Shown here in pieces: positions 19,030 through 27,853 of a stretch of DNA of 64,000 nucleotides (positions within the stretch are counted from its first letter, which is position 1; each line of letters begins with the position of its first letter). The stretch lies in NCBI GenBank assembly GCA_019635575.1, contig JAHBZF010000001.1, positions 48,753 to 112,752 on the forward strand, read 5' to 3'. Below the pieces are notes generated by a model, which was not told the origin of the DNA, did no database searches, and saw only the letters and a program-made list of their open reading frames with translations. A program made the translations under genes and the position numbers. The DNA comes from Pseudolabrys sp. (GTDB lineage Bacteria; Pseudomonadota; Alphaproteobacteria; Rhizobiales; Xanthobacteraceae).

Positions 19030-20163
19030 TCACAGCGGCGGCGGCCACGGCAACCCCTCGGTCATCGTGGCGTTGCTCCGGGCGGCAGCAATCTCGGCAG
19101 CGGTCAAACCCACGGCGGCCAGTACCTCGGCGGTCCGATCGGCCGGGTCGTAAGTTGCTGGCATTTCCTCGGTCATGGGCATCACCGGGGCCTTGAGCGG
19201 CCGGTCCGCCGCCAGGCCGGGATGCCGGCTCCGGTTGTGCGGGTGCGCCAGCGCCTCAGCCGGGTCGAGCACGGGCGTCACGCAGCAATCGCGGCTCGCG
19301 AAATGCTCTACCCAGGCGTCTCGGCTCCGTTTCTCGAACAGGGTCTCGAACCGCTCGGTCATCGCCGGCCACGACTGCCGGTCGAAATGCGGCGGAGCCG
19401 GTTCCGGCAGGCCCAGCCCCACCCAGAGCGCCTCGAAGAACCGCCGCTCCAGCGCACCCACGGCGATATAGCGGCCATCGGCGCAGCGATAGCAGCGGTA
19501 GAACGGCGCGGTTCCGGCGAGCAATCCGTCGCCCCGCGCCGGCAGAACCGGCCGGCCCCAGTCGGGAAAGTGCATCGCCATCATCGACAGGCAACCGTCG
19601 ACCATGGCCGCGTCGATCACCTGTCCCTCGCCGGTCCGCTCCCGCTCATAGAGCGCAGCGAGAATTCCCATCGCCGCGAACAGGCTGCCGCCGGCAAAGT
19701 CGGCCAGCAGATTGAGCGGGAATACCGGCGGCCCGTCGACCGGGCCAAATGCGCCAAGCGCACCGGAGAGCCCCGCATAGTTGATGTCGTGGCCGGCGGC
19801 CGGCGCCATCGGCCCGGTCTGTCCGTAACCGGTGATCGCGCAACAGATCAGTCGTGGATTGCGCTCGCGCAAGGTCGCGGCATCGATGCCGAGCCGCGTC
19901 ATCACGCCGGGACGATAGCCCTCGATCACCACATCGGCCGTGTCGGCGAGCCGGCAGAACGCATCGCGCCCGGCTTGCGATTTCAGATCGAGGCTGATGA
20001 AGGTCTTGCCACGGGAGAGCGCCGGGATCGGCGCGCTGCCGCTGCCGCCGCCGACGACGATCACCTCCGCGCCCATATCGGCGAGCAGCATCGTGCAATA
20101 AGGCCCCGGCGCGAGCCGCGTCAGATCGAGAATCCGGACACCGCTCAATCCGTGCCGCTGCAT
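19030..20163 (-). CDS. CaiB/BaiF family CoA transferase, alpha-methylacyl-CoA racemase-like
   Basis: A 377-residue class III CoA-transferase family member. The ATG at 20163 has AGGGAGG six bases upstream. The N-terminus LDLTRLAPGPYCTMLLADMGAEVI, RGKTFISLDLKS and ADVVIEGYRPGVMTRLGI are family hallmarks. GHDINYAGLSGAL and NLLADFAGGSLFAAMGIL carry the His and Asp that act in alpha-methylacyl-CoA racemase, so racemisation of a 2-methylacyl-CoA is more likely than CoA transfer. The residue after the beta-alpha-beta (GGGSGSAP) lacks the usual acidic adenine contact. The gene stands alone, divergent from the aspartate dehydrogenase gene. Confidence 0.87.
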   Translation of the reverse strand: MQRHGLSGVRILDLTRLAPGPYCTMLLADMGAEVIVVGGGSGSAPIPALSRGKTFISLDLKSQAGRDAFCRLADTADVVIEGYRPGVMTRLGIDAATLRERNPRLICCAITGYGQTGPMAPAAGHDINYAGLSGALGAFGPVDGPPVFPLNLLADFAGGSLFAAMGILAALYERERTGEGQVIDAAMVDGCLSMMAMHFPDWGRPVLPARGDGLLAGTAPFYRCYRCADGRYIAVGALERRFFEALWVGLGLPEPAPPHFDRQSWPAMTERFETLFEKRSRDAWVEHFASRDCCVTPVLDPAEALAHPHNRSRHPGLAADRPLKAPVMPMTEEMPATYDPADRTAEVLAAVGLTAAEIAAARSNATMTEGLPWPPPL

Positions 20164-20308
20164 GCGCGCCTCCCTGCCCTTCACCAAGGTGAGCTTACCC
20201 GGCCTGCCGACGAAACATCACCCGGTTGCAATCGCGGCCGGATCGCGCAATGGAAAGCGCAGCGGCCCCTGTGGCCGGCCCCGTGTTCATATCTGGACGG
20301 CCCGAACC

Positions 20309-21115
20309 ATGACCAAGACCGCCCGCGTCGCCTTCATCGGCTGGGGAGCCATCAATACGCGCGTCGGCGCGCTGCTGGCGCAGCGCAAGACGCCGATCGA
20401 GATCGTCGGCGTCGCGACCCTCGACACCCCGGAAGCGCGCGCGCTGATTCCGGCCGGTGTCGCATTCCTGGGCGAGCCCGATCAACTGACGAAACTGAAG
20501 CCGGATCTCGTCGTCGAAGCCGCGGGCCGCGCCGCCATCGACCGCTGGGCACCGGCCGCGCTCGCCGCCGCCCCCGCCATGATCATCGCCTCGACCAGCG
20601 CCTTCACCGACGACGCGCTGCTGCCGCGGCTCACGGCCATCGCCGAACAGCACGGCAGCCGCATCCTCGTCCCGTCAGGCGCGATCGGCGGCATCGACGC
20701 GCTCGCCGGCGCGGCGGTGCTGCAGCTCGACGACGTGCTGCACCAGATCGTCAAACCACCGGTGGCGTGGAAAAACACGCCGGCCGAGAAACTTCTCGAC
20801 CTCGACGCGCTGCGCGAGCGCACCGTGTTCTTCTCCGGCACCGCGCGGGTGGCCGCGAGCCAATATCCGCAGAACGCCAATGCGACGGTCGTTACCTCGC
20901 TCGCCGGTATCGGGCTCGAGAAGACGCGCGTCGAACTCGTCGCCGATCCCGCGGCGAAGACTAACGGCCACCGCATCGTCGCGAGCGGCGCGTTCGGCCG
21001 CATGGTGATGGAATTGCAGAACAACGCGCTGGCGACCAATCCAAAATCATCGGAATTGACCGCGCTGAGCTTGGTGCGGCTGATCGAGAATCAGGTCCGG
21101 ACGGTGGTGATCTAG
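20309..21115 (+). CDS. nadX: L-aspartate dehydrogenase
   Basis: A 268-residue NAD(P)-dependent enzyme oxidising L-aspartate to iminoaspartate (NAD biosynthesis or aspartate catabolism). The N-terminal Rossmann strand is RVAFIGWGAINTRV, a variant of GxGxxG. The family signature ILVPSGAIGGIDAL is followed by QNANATVVTSLAGIGL, and the C-terminal GHRIVASGAFGRMVMELQNNALATNPKSSELTALSLVRLIE matches aspartate dehydrogenases well, including the catalytic His position. The frame is open further upstream, but the ATG at 20309 fits the domain boundary. The stop overlaps the convergent pgl stop by four bases. No nadA or nadC is adjacent, so the pathway role is inferred. Confidence 0.8.
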   Translation: MTKTARVAFIGWGAINTRVGALLAQRKTPIEIVGVATLDTPEARALIPAGVAFLGEPDQLTKLKPDLVVEAAGRAAIDRWAPAALAAAPAMIIASTSAFTDDALLPRLTAIAEQHGSRILVPSGAIGGIDALAGAAVLQLDDVLHQIVKPPVAWKNTPAEKLLDLDALRERTVFFSGTARVAASQYPQNANATVVTSLAGIGLEKTRVELVADPAAKTNGHRIVASGAFGRMVMELQNNALATNPKSSELTALSLVRLIENQVRTVVI

Positions 21116-21867
21116 CGAACGCCGTCCGGCGCCGCGGCCTCGTCCATCAGCCAGACCTGCGGGCCTTCGCTGTAAGCATGTGTCGCCGGCAGATCGTCGC
21201 CGGCGAAGACGCGCGCAACCATTGGCCGCTTCTCCGCGCCGGTCATCAGGAACAGCATCTCGCGGGTCGACGCCAGCGCCGGAAACGTGAGTGTCACGCG
21301 CGGCACGAACGGAGCGAGCTTGGCTTCATTGACGCCGACGACCCAGCGCTCCCGTTCGTCGAGACCCTCGCCGTGTGGAAACAGCGACGCGGTGTGCCCG
21401 TCTGAGCCGAGCCCCATCAGCACCACGTCGAACAGCGGCTTGCGCGGATCGAGGCGCGACGATCCGTAAAATGACTTCAAGTCGTCTTCGTAGTGCCGCG
21501 CGGCCTCATGCGGATCGCGCAGTTGCGTCGGCATCACATGGATGTTGTCGGCCGGGATCGGCAGATGGTCGAGGAACGCGGCGCAGGCCATGCCGGCGTT
21601 GCTGCGCTCGTCCTCGAGCGGCACGAACCGGTCGTCGCCCCAGAACCAGTGGATCCGCTCCCACGGCACCGTGCTGCGATAGGGCTCCTCCGCGAGCCGC
21701 CGATAGACCGGCTTCGGCGTCGAGCCGCCGGTGAGACAGACCGCGACCCGCCCAGGCGCTTCAGCAATCCGCGCAACGATACGTTTTGTCGCCGCCTCGA
21801 CCACAGCCGCCAGATCGGGAACGACAATGGCCGAACGGCGTCCGGCGGAGACAGGCGCTTGTGTCAT
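21112..21867 (-). CDS. pgl: 6-phosphogluconolactonase
   Basis: A 251-residue DevB/SOL-type lactonase that hydrolyses 6-phosphogluconolactone to 6-phosphogluconate, the second step of the oxidative pentose phosphate pathway. VAVCLTGGSTPKPVYRRLAE and IHWFWGDDRFVPLEDERSNAGM are the two diagnostic motifs, followed by GLGSDGHTASLFP and RVTLTFPAL. It starts 8 bases after gnd, so it is the last gene of the tal-pgi/gnd/pgl set. zwf, which often sits in such operons, is absent; the dehydrogenase that would supply its substrate here is the F420-dependent enzyme encoded at 28.9 kb. Confidence 0.95.
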   Translation of the reverse strand: MTQAPVSAGRRSAIVVPDLAAVVEAATKRIVARIAEAPGRVAVCLTGGSTPKPVYRRLAEEPYRSTVPWERIHWFWGDDRFVPLEDERSNAGMACAAFLDHLPIPADNIHVMPTQLRDPHEAARHYEDDLKSFYGSSRLDPRKPLFDVVLMGLGSDGHTASLFPHGEGLDERERWVVGVNEAKLAPFVPRVTLTFPALASTREMLFLMTGAEKRPMVARVFAGDDLPATHAYSEGPQVWLMDEAAAPDGVR

Positions 21868-21875
21868 GCGATCAC

Positions 21876-22865
21876 TTACTTTTTGGCCGGGCGCGGCGCT
21901 TCGACATGACCGCCGAAGCCCTTGCGCATCGCCGACAGCATCTTGTCGGCAAAGCTCGCCTCCTGGCGCGAGCGGAAGCGCGCATAGAGCGCCGCCGACA
22001 GCACATGGGCCGGCACCGCCTCGTCGATCGCCGCCATCAGCGTCCAGCGTCCCTCACCGGAATCCTCGACGTGGCCGGAATAGGCATCGAGTTTCGGGTC
22101 CTGCGCCAGCGCGGCCGCCGACAGGTCAAGCAGCCACGAGGTAACAACACTGCCGCGCCGCCACGTCTCGGCAATCGCCGCGACATCGAGATCGAGGCGG
22201 TGTTCTTCCGGCAAACCTTTGCTCGCCGCGTTGCGCAGGATGTCGAAGCCTTCGGCAAAAGCCTGCATCATTCCGTATTCGATGCCGTTGTGGATCATCT
22301 TGACGAAATGGCCGGCGCCGTTCGGACCCATGCGGTGATAACCAAGCTCGCCCGCCGCCGCAGGCGCGCCGTCCCCGCCGGTGCGCGGAATGGTGCCGAG
22401 CCCCGGCGCCAGCGCACGGAAAATCGGATCGAGGCCCGCGACGACCTTTTCGTCGCCGCCGATCATCATGCAGTAACCGCGCTCCAGGCCCCAGACGCCG
22501 CCGCTGGTGCCGACGTCGACATAATGGAGCCCGCGCTGCTTCAACGCGGCGGCGCGGCGGATATCGTCCTGCCAGAAGGTATTGCCGCCATCGATGATGA
22601 TGTCGCCGGCGTCGAGCAGACCGGCGAGCGTCTCGATCGCCGTCTCGGTGGCTTCGCCCGCGGGCAGCATCACCCAGACGGCACGCGGCTTGGCAAGCTG
22701 CCGCACGAGATCGGCAAGATCGGCGGCGGCGGCCGCGCCGTCGCTGGCGACGGCATCAACCGCCTTGCTGTCGCGGTCGAAGGCGACCGCCGTGTGACCG
22801 TGACGCAGCAGGCGGCGGACGATGTTGGCACCCATCCGGCCGAGGCCGACCATCCCTAGCTGCAT
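21876..22865 (-). CDS. gnd: 6-phosphogluconate dehydrogenase (decarboxylating), short NAD-type
   Basis: A 329-residue enzyme converting 6-phosphogluconate to ribulose 5-phosphate and CO2. The N-terminal [19 protein letters not shown] is the nucleotide fold, [21 protein letters not shown] the substrate loop, and [19 protein letters not shown] carries the catalytic Lys and Glu. The length fits the short (GntZ/YqeC-like) form rather than the 470-residue enzyme. The residues after the second beta strand read AFDRDSKA. An Asp here favours NAD over NADP, whereas NADP enzymes have NRT, so NADH is the inferred product. It lies between tal-pgi (9-base gap) and pgl (8-base gap). Confidence 0.94.
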   Translation of the reverse strand: MQLGMVGLGRMGANIVRRLLRHGHTAVAFDRDSKAVDAVASDGAAAAADLADLVRQLAKPRAVWVMLPAGEATETAIETLAGLLDAGDIIIDGGNTFWQDDIRRAAALKQRGLHYVDVGTSGGVWGLERGYCMMIGGDEKVVAGLDPIFRALAPGLGTIPRTGGDGAPAAAGELGYHRMGPNGAGHFVKMIHNGIEYGMMQAFAEGFDILRNAASKGLPEEHRLDLDVAAIAETWRRGSVVTSWLLDLSAAALAQDPKLDAYSGHVEDSGEGRWTLMAAIDEAVPAHVLSAALYARFRSRQEASFADKMLSAMRKGFGGHVEAPRPAKK

Positions 22866-22874
22866 CGTGCTCTC

Positions 22875-25724
22875 CTAACTTAACGCGCGCGTCAAAGCGG
22901 CTTCCAGCGCCGGCAGGCCTTTCGCAGCACCGCCCTGCAGATGCACGCGCAGCGCGCGGCGGCCGCGCTCCAGCAGCACCTCGAAATCGCCACCCGCTTG
23001 CGCCGCCTTCAATTGGCCGAAGCTGATCGTCGCGCCGGGAATGGCAAGATCGTTCGGATCGTCGGCGGTGATTTCGAGGAACACGCCGCTGTTCGGTCCG
23101 CCCTTGTAGGCCTGTCCGGTCGAATGCAGGAAGCGCGGCCCGAAGCCGACGCAGGTCGCCACATGATGGCGGTCGCGCAACGCCGTGCGCAACTTTTGCA
23201 ACCGGCTCTCCGTCTCCGCGCTCTGCGCGATGTAAGCGAGGAGCGCCGCATAATCACCAGGCTTGATGCGACCGAAGTGCGCCTTGAGCCAGCTTGCCAC
23301 CGTGTCGCCGGCCCCGCCCGCGCGCAGCGCCGCCGCATTGGCCGCATCGGTGTAGAGCGCGATGCCGTCAGCCGCGAACACCGGCGCCTGCTCCGGCAGT
23401 TTGCCGTCGCGTTCCAGCGCCGTGGTCAGCGCCCGCGCCTTGACCTTGCTCGCCTCGACGTCAGGCTGATCGAACGGATTGATGCCGAGCACCGCGCCGG
23501 CAACCGCCGTCGCGATCTCGAACCGGACGAACTCCTGCGCGATCTGCTCCGGCTGCCGCAGGGCGATATCCGCCAGCGGATGCGCTGCTTGCGTCAGTGC
23601 CGCCAGCGCGGCATCGGGCGCACCGGACGCATCGCGCAGCCGCAGATTGATGAAGAAGCGATCCTTGCCATAGGCAGCAGGCGCCGCCAACGGCTCGCCG
23701 TCAAGCGGGATCAACGCCTTGCCGTTCTTGCCGGTCGACTCGGCGATCAACTGCTCCGCCCAGGCCCCGAAGCTGCCGAGCGTCGGCGGCGCAACGATCG
23801 TCACCTTGTCGCGACCGGCCAGCGCCGCTTCGCCGAGCGCGAGGCCGAGTTGTACCGCTGGATTGTCCGCCGGCGGCACATCGGCACCGCAACTGCGCAG
23901 CATCACCGCCGCCGCCTGCAACAGCTTCCCGACATCGAACCCGGCCACCGCTGCCGGCACCAGACCGAACGGCGACAACACGGAATAACGGCCGCCGATG
24001 GTCGGCTCGCCGTGGACGATCTGGCGGAAGCCATCGCGCTTCGCGACCGCTTCCAGTTGCGAGTTCGGATCGGTGACGGCAATGAAATGCAGACCGGCCT
24101 TGGATTTGCCGAGCGTGCCGGCGACAGCGGCAAAGAAATAGGCGAGCAGCATGTTCGGCTCGATGGTGGAGCCGGACTTGCTGGAGACGACGAACAGCGT
24201 CTTGCCGAGATCGACCGCCTTGGCAACAGCGGCGATCTGCTCCGGGTCCGTGGAGTCAAGCGTCAGCAGCTTCGGAAAGCCCGGTTGCGGCACGAAGGTG
24301 CGCGCCAGCACCTCCGGCCCGAGGCTCGATCCCCCCATGCCGAGCAACACCGCATGGGTGAAACCCGCGCTTCGCACATCGTCGGCAAGACGGCGATAGA
24401 GATCGATTTGCTGCTGCGCCTGCCCGACACTGTCGAGCCAGCCGAGCCAGCGCGCTTCGTCTTTGCCAGTCCAGACCGACGCATCGCGCGCCCACAACCG
24501 GCGCACCAGGCCCTGCGCGCGCCACGTCTCGGTGCGCTGCTTGACCTTCTCCGCGAGGTCCGCCGGCAACGTCAACGTTTGCGTATCGACGGCATCGCCC
24601 TGCACCTTGGCGCGCTTGCGCGCCACCGCGCCGAACAGGCTGTCGGCGGCATCCGCAAACAGCCGCACGCCGTCCTGCTCCAGCTTCGCCGTGATATCGT
24701 CGAGCAAGATGCCGGCCTTCGCCACGGCCGCGAGCACGCGCTCCGCCTCGTCCACATTCCGCGTCAGCGTATCGGCCACCACGCCGTGATCGCGGAACGC
24801 TTCCAGCGTCGGCGTCGGCATGGTGTTCACAGTGTCGGGGCCGATCAACTCCGCCACATACAAGACGTCGCTGTAGGCCTTGTTCTTGGTGCCGGTCGAG
24901 GCCCACAGCAGCCGCTGCGGCCGCGCGCCCTTGGCCTTGAGCTTGTCCCAGCGCGCGCCGGAGAACAGGCGCTGATAGTCGCGATAGGCGAGTTTGGCAT
25001 TGGCGATCGCCGTCTTGCCTTGCAACGCCGCCAACTCCTGTTTGGCCTGAGCGGAGCTGGCCGCGGCGATAGCCTTATCGAGCTGCGCATCGACCACGGC
25101 GTCGATACGGCTGACGAAAAAGCTCGCGACGCTGGCGACGCGGCCGATATCGCCGCCCTTCGCCGCGAAAGCCTCAAGCCCGGCGAGATAGGCTTCCACC
25201 ACCTCGCGATAGACCGCTTGCGCGAACAGCAGCGTGATATTGATGTTGATGCCGTCGCCGAGCAGCGTGCGGATCGCGATCAACCCCGGCTTTGTCGCCG
25301 GCACCTTGATCATCACATTGGGCCGGTCGCATTGCGCCCACAACCGGCGCGCCTCGGCGATCGTGCCCTCGGCGTCCATCGCCAGATACGGCGAGACTTC
25401 GAGGCTGACAAAGCCGTCCGCGCCCCTGGTCTCGTCATAGACCGGGCGCAGCACCGCCGCGGCGTTCTGGATATCCTCGACCGCCAGCGCCTCGAACAGA
25501 TCGGTGCCGGACCGGTCGCCTGCGGCCAGCAGGTGCCGCACGCCCTCGTCATATTCCCCCGACCCGCCGACCGCCTTCTCGAAAATCGCCGGGTTGGACG
25601 TGACCCCACGCACCCCGTCTTCCTCGACGAGCCGCTTGAGACCGCCCTTGGCCGTGAAACCCCGGTCCAGAAAGTCCAGCCAGACGGACTGTCCGTGCTG
25701 TTGCAGCTTCACCAAGGGATTCAT
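22875..25724 (-). CDS. tal-pgi: Bifunctional transaldolase / glucose-6-phosphate isomerase
   Basis: A 949-residue fusion. Residues about 1-370 are transaldolase (GVTSNPAIFEKAV; Schiff-base Lys in NVMIKVPATKPGLIAI) and the rest is glucose-6-phosphate isomerase (GMGGSSLGPEVL, VVSSKSGSTIEPN, and the C-terminal active-site region GFGPRFLHSTGQAYKGG). One polypeptide thus links glycolytic fructose 6-phosphate with glucose 6-phosphate and the non-oxidative pentose phosphate branch. The ATG at 25724 follows AGGA; another ATG two codons upstream (25730) is possible. It is first of the tal-pgi, gnd, pgl cluster and would feed glucose 6-phosphate to the F420-dependent dehydrogenase nearby. Confidence 0.95.
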   Translation of the reverse strand: MNPLVKLQQHGQSVWLDFLDRGFTAKGGLKRLVEEDGVRGVTSNPAIFEKAVGGSGEYDEGVRHLLAAGDRSGTDLFEALAVEDIQNAAAVLRPVYDETRGADGFVSLEVSPYLAMDAEGTIAEARRLWAQCDRPNVMIKVPATKPGLIAIRTLLGDGININITLLFAQAVYREVVEAYLAGLEAFAAKGGDIGRVASVASFFVSRIDAVVDAQLDKAIAAASSAQAKQELAALQGKTAIANAKLAYRDYQRLFSGARWDKLKAKGARPQRLLWASTGTKNKAYSDVLYVAELIGPDTVNTMPTPTLEAFRDHGVVADTLTRNVDEAERVLAAVAKAGILLDDITAKLEQDGVRLFADAADSLFGAVARKRAKVQGDAVDTQTLTLPADLAEKVKQRTETWRAQGLVRRLWARDASVWTGKDEARWLGWLDSVGQAQQQIDLYRRLADDVRSAGFTHAVLLGMGGSSLGPEVLARTFVPQPGFPKLLTLDSTDPEQIAAVAKAVDLGKTLFVVSSKSGSTIEPNMLLAYFFAAVAGTLGKSKAGLHFIAVTDPNSQLEAVAKRDGFRQIVHGEPTIGGRYSVLSPFGLVPAAVAGFDVGKLLQAAAVMLRSCGADVPPADNPAVQLGLALGEAALAGRDKVTIVAPPTLGSFGAWAEQLIAESTGKNGKALIPLDGEPLAAPAAYGKDRFFINLRLRDASGAPDAALAALTQAAHPLADIALRQPEQIAQEFVRFEIATAVAGAVLGINPFDQPDVEASKVKARALTTALERDGKLPEQAPVFAADGIALYTDAANAAALRAGGAGDTVASWLKAHFGRIKPGDYAALLAYIAQSAETESRLQKLRTALRDRHHVATCVGFGPRFLHSTGQAYKGGPNSGVFLEITADDPNDLAIPGATISFGQLKAAQAGGDFEVLLERGRRALRVHLQGGAAKGLPALEAALTRALS

Positions 25725-25817
25725 GGCCATCCTGTCCTGTCTGCTCGCGCCCCCGCGCGCCGTCACCGGCGCGCGGAGCCGCAAAGTCGTCATGCGTGCA
25801 TTATCACGCGCGCACTA

Positions 25818-26801
25818 TCACCCGTATTTGCGCACCTTCGGCAATACTTCCTTGCCCAGCAATTCCATACAACGATCCCATTCGTCAAAGCGGAACCGCA
25901 GGTCGAACACGATGTGATCGATACCGACCTCGAGATACTTCTCGACGTCTTTTACGACATCATCAGGGCTGCCGACCATGAACGAGCCTTCGAGATCCTG
26001 CCAGGTCTGGAACGAGCCGGATTCCGGCTTGACCCAGAACTTCTGCGAATTGGCGTTCTTGATCAGGCCGTCGACGCTCACCTTCTTCAACGCGGTCTCA
26101 CGATCGACGTCGATGCTGGTGATCGGGATGCAGCCTTCCAGCAGGCGCGGACGGCCCGCCGCCTTGGCATCCTCGCGCAGCTTCGTCACCCGCTTCTTGT
26201 AGGTCGGCAGCGTGATGCGACCGGGGAACCAGCCATCGCAGAAGTCGAGCGCCCGGCGCACCGAGGCCGGCGTGCCACCGGCGTACCAGATCGGATGCGG
26301 TTTGGTCGCGCGCGGCTTAAAGCCGACATCGGCGTTCTTGTAGTATTTGCCCTCGAACGAGAAATGGTCGTTGGTCCAGGACCGGCGCAAAATCTCCACC
26401 TGTTCCTTGGCGACCTCATCGCGCGGCCAGTCGGTCATGCCGAGCGCGTCGAACTCCACCTGGAAGTTGCCGATGCCGAGGCTGAGGATCAGCCGGTCGC
26501 CGGCCATATACTGCAGCGAGTTGAGCATCAGCGCGAGCAGCAGCGGGTGGCGATGCGGGATCAGCGAACCGAAGCCGAGCTGGATCTTCGAGGTCACCGC
26601 ACCGATCGCCGACAACACGACGAACGGGTCGATGAAGGTGTTGTCGGTGCCTTCCATGCCGTGCGGATGGAATACGAGATGGTCACGCACGAACACCGAG
26701 TCGAAGCCGAGAGCCTCCGCCTTTCGCGCGCCGTCGAGCAGCTTGTCCTTGCTGCAGTTCGGGCCGAAATGCGGCAGCAGCAATCCATACTGGGTAGCCA
26801 T
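25818..26801 (-). CDS. LLM class F420-dependent oxidoreductase (putative)
   Basis: A 327-residue luciferase-like monooxygenase family TIM barrel. AGGAGG lies upstream of the ATG. YGLLLPHFGPN, AEALGFDSVFVRDHLVF, IQLGFGSLIPHRHPLLLA, GDRLILSLGIGNFQVEFDALG, and PIWYAGGTPASVRRALDFCDGWFPG are typical of members using F420 or FMN. Proximity to the F420 biosynthesis genes (on the other side of the regulator) makes F420H2 the likely cofactor. Its substrate is unknown. It could consume the F420H2 produced by Fgd, as many mycobacterial LLM reductases do. Confidence 0.82.
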   Translation of the reverse strand: MATQYGLLLPHFGPNCSKDKLLDGARKAEALGFDSVFVRDHLVFHPHGMEGTDNTFIDPFVVLSAIGAVTSKIQLGFGSLIPHRHPLLLALMLNSLQYMAGDRLILSLGIGNFQVEFDALGMTDWPRDEVAKEQVEILRRSWTNDHFSFEGKYYKNADVGFKPRATKPHPIWYAGGTPASVRRALDFCDGWFPGRITLPTYKKRVTKLREDAKAAGRPRLLEGCIPITSIDVDRETALKKVSVDGLIKNANSQKFWVKPESGSFQTWQDLEGSFMVGSPDDVVKDVEKYLEVGIDHIVFDLRFRFDEWDRCMELLGKEVLPKVRKYG

Positions 26802-26906
26802 AACGAATCTTTCCTCCTGAGGGGTCGTGCCGCGCCTCGGCGGCCGACGGGTTGCTCTTGATCGATTCAGCGAAACAGGCGCACGGCGTCGCCGCCGCGC
26901 ATCCGT

Positions 26907-27818
26907 TTATCTGTCTTCGCGAGACTCGACGCGGTCGTAACGCAGATAGGTGTCGTACCAGTCGACGATCTGCGGCGTGACAATGTCGAAATACTGATCG
27001 TAGGCTTTGTAGTGCGACGTCTCCTTTTGCAGGATCAGCTTCTTCGGCTGACCGGCCTTCTCATAGAGCCGGAAGGTTTGCTCTTCCGGCGTCACCGCAT
27101 CGCCCTCGGTCGAGATGAACAGGATCGCGCGCGGCGCGATCGCCGCGACGAAATCCTCCGGGACGAATTCCATGATCGCGTCGGCGCAGCGCAGCGGCAC
27201 GGTTTCCGGGATGCGCGCGTCGACGTCCTTTTTCACGGCGGTCTGGCCGCGCTCCGGCGTCACGATCATGATGTCCTGGCGCGGATTGACCATCTCGCTC
27301 TGGCCGTCGAGCACCCGCTTCTTGCGGTCGGCGTCGAGGCGCTGCTGGAACGCGATCCACTCGTATTCGCGGCGCATGCTGCGCAGCCAGTCGCGGCCGC
27401 TGGCGAACGCATAGTTGCTGACCACGCATTTCACGCGCTGGTCGACCGCCGCCACATAGATCGGCACGGCGCCGCCGGTGCCGCCCGAGCCGAACAGACC
27501 GATCCGGTTCGGATCGACCTCGCTGCGCGTCTGCATATAGGTGATGGCATTGCGGATATCCTCCGCCTGCCGCTGCGGCATCACCAGCCCCTTCTCGCCC
27601 TCGCTGTCGCCGAAGCCGCGATAGTCGAACACCAGCACGGCGTAACCGGCCGCGGTGAAGCTCTTGTGATAACGCTCATAGAGCTTGGCGTCGTGGAGGC
27701 CGAGCCAGCCTGGCCCCTGCACGATCGCCGGCCACGGGCCTTCGCCCTGGTCCGGCAAGCGCAGCACGCCGTGCAGCTTGCTGCCCTCGCTGTAGAAATG
27801 AACCGTCTCCTGCCTCAC
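26907..27818 (-). CDS. Alpha/beta hydrolase with unusual nucleophile elbow
   Basis: A 303-residue hydrolase of the BAAT/DLH/Xaa-Pro peptidase-like type, GTG start. It has the oxyanion and sheet segments PWPAIVQGPGWLG and YAVLVFDYRGFGDSEGE. The Asp (STEGDAVTPEEQ) and His (KETSHYKAYD) of a triad are present. At the nucleophile elbow, however, the sequence is IGLFGSGGTGGA where relatives have GxSxG; the serine is shifted and glycine occupies the expected site. Activity is therefore uncertain. It lies 35 bases downstream of the IclR gene and 105 bases upstream of the LLM gene, so these probably form one unit. Confidence 0.75.
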   Translation of the reverse strand: MRQETVHFYSEGSKLHGVLRLPDQGEGPWPAIVQGPGWLGLHDAKLYERYHKSFTAAGYAVLVFDYRGFGDSEGEKGLVMPQRQAEDIRNAITYMQTRSEVDPNRIGLFGSGGTGGAVPIYVAAVDQRVKCVVSNYAFASGRDWLRSMRREYEWIAFQQRLDADRKKRVLDGQSEMVNPRQDIMIVTPERGQTAVKKDVDARIPETVPLRCADAIMEFVPEDFVAAIAPRAILFISTEGDAVTPEEQTFRLYEKAGQPKKLILQKETSHYKAYDQYFDIVTPQIVDWYDTYLRYDRVESREDR

Positions 27819-27853
27819 CGGAACCCCCTTGCCTTTATTTTTCTCTGGTCAAC

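Noticed and set aside
22941-26861. 1306-codon plus-strand open frame over tal-pgi and the LLM gene
   Set aside because: Arg/His/Gln-rich composition without domains; antisense of two genes with strong motifs. Openness is due to high GC.
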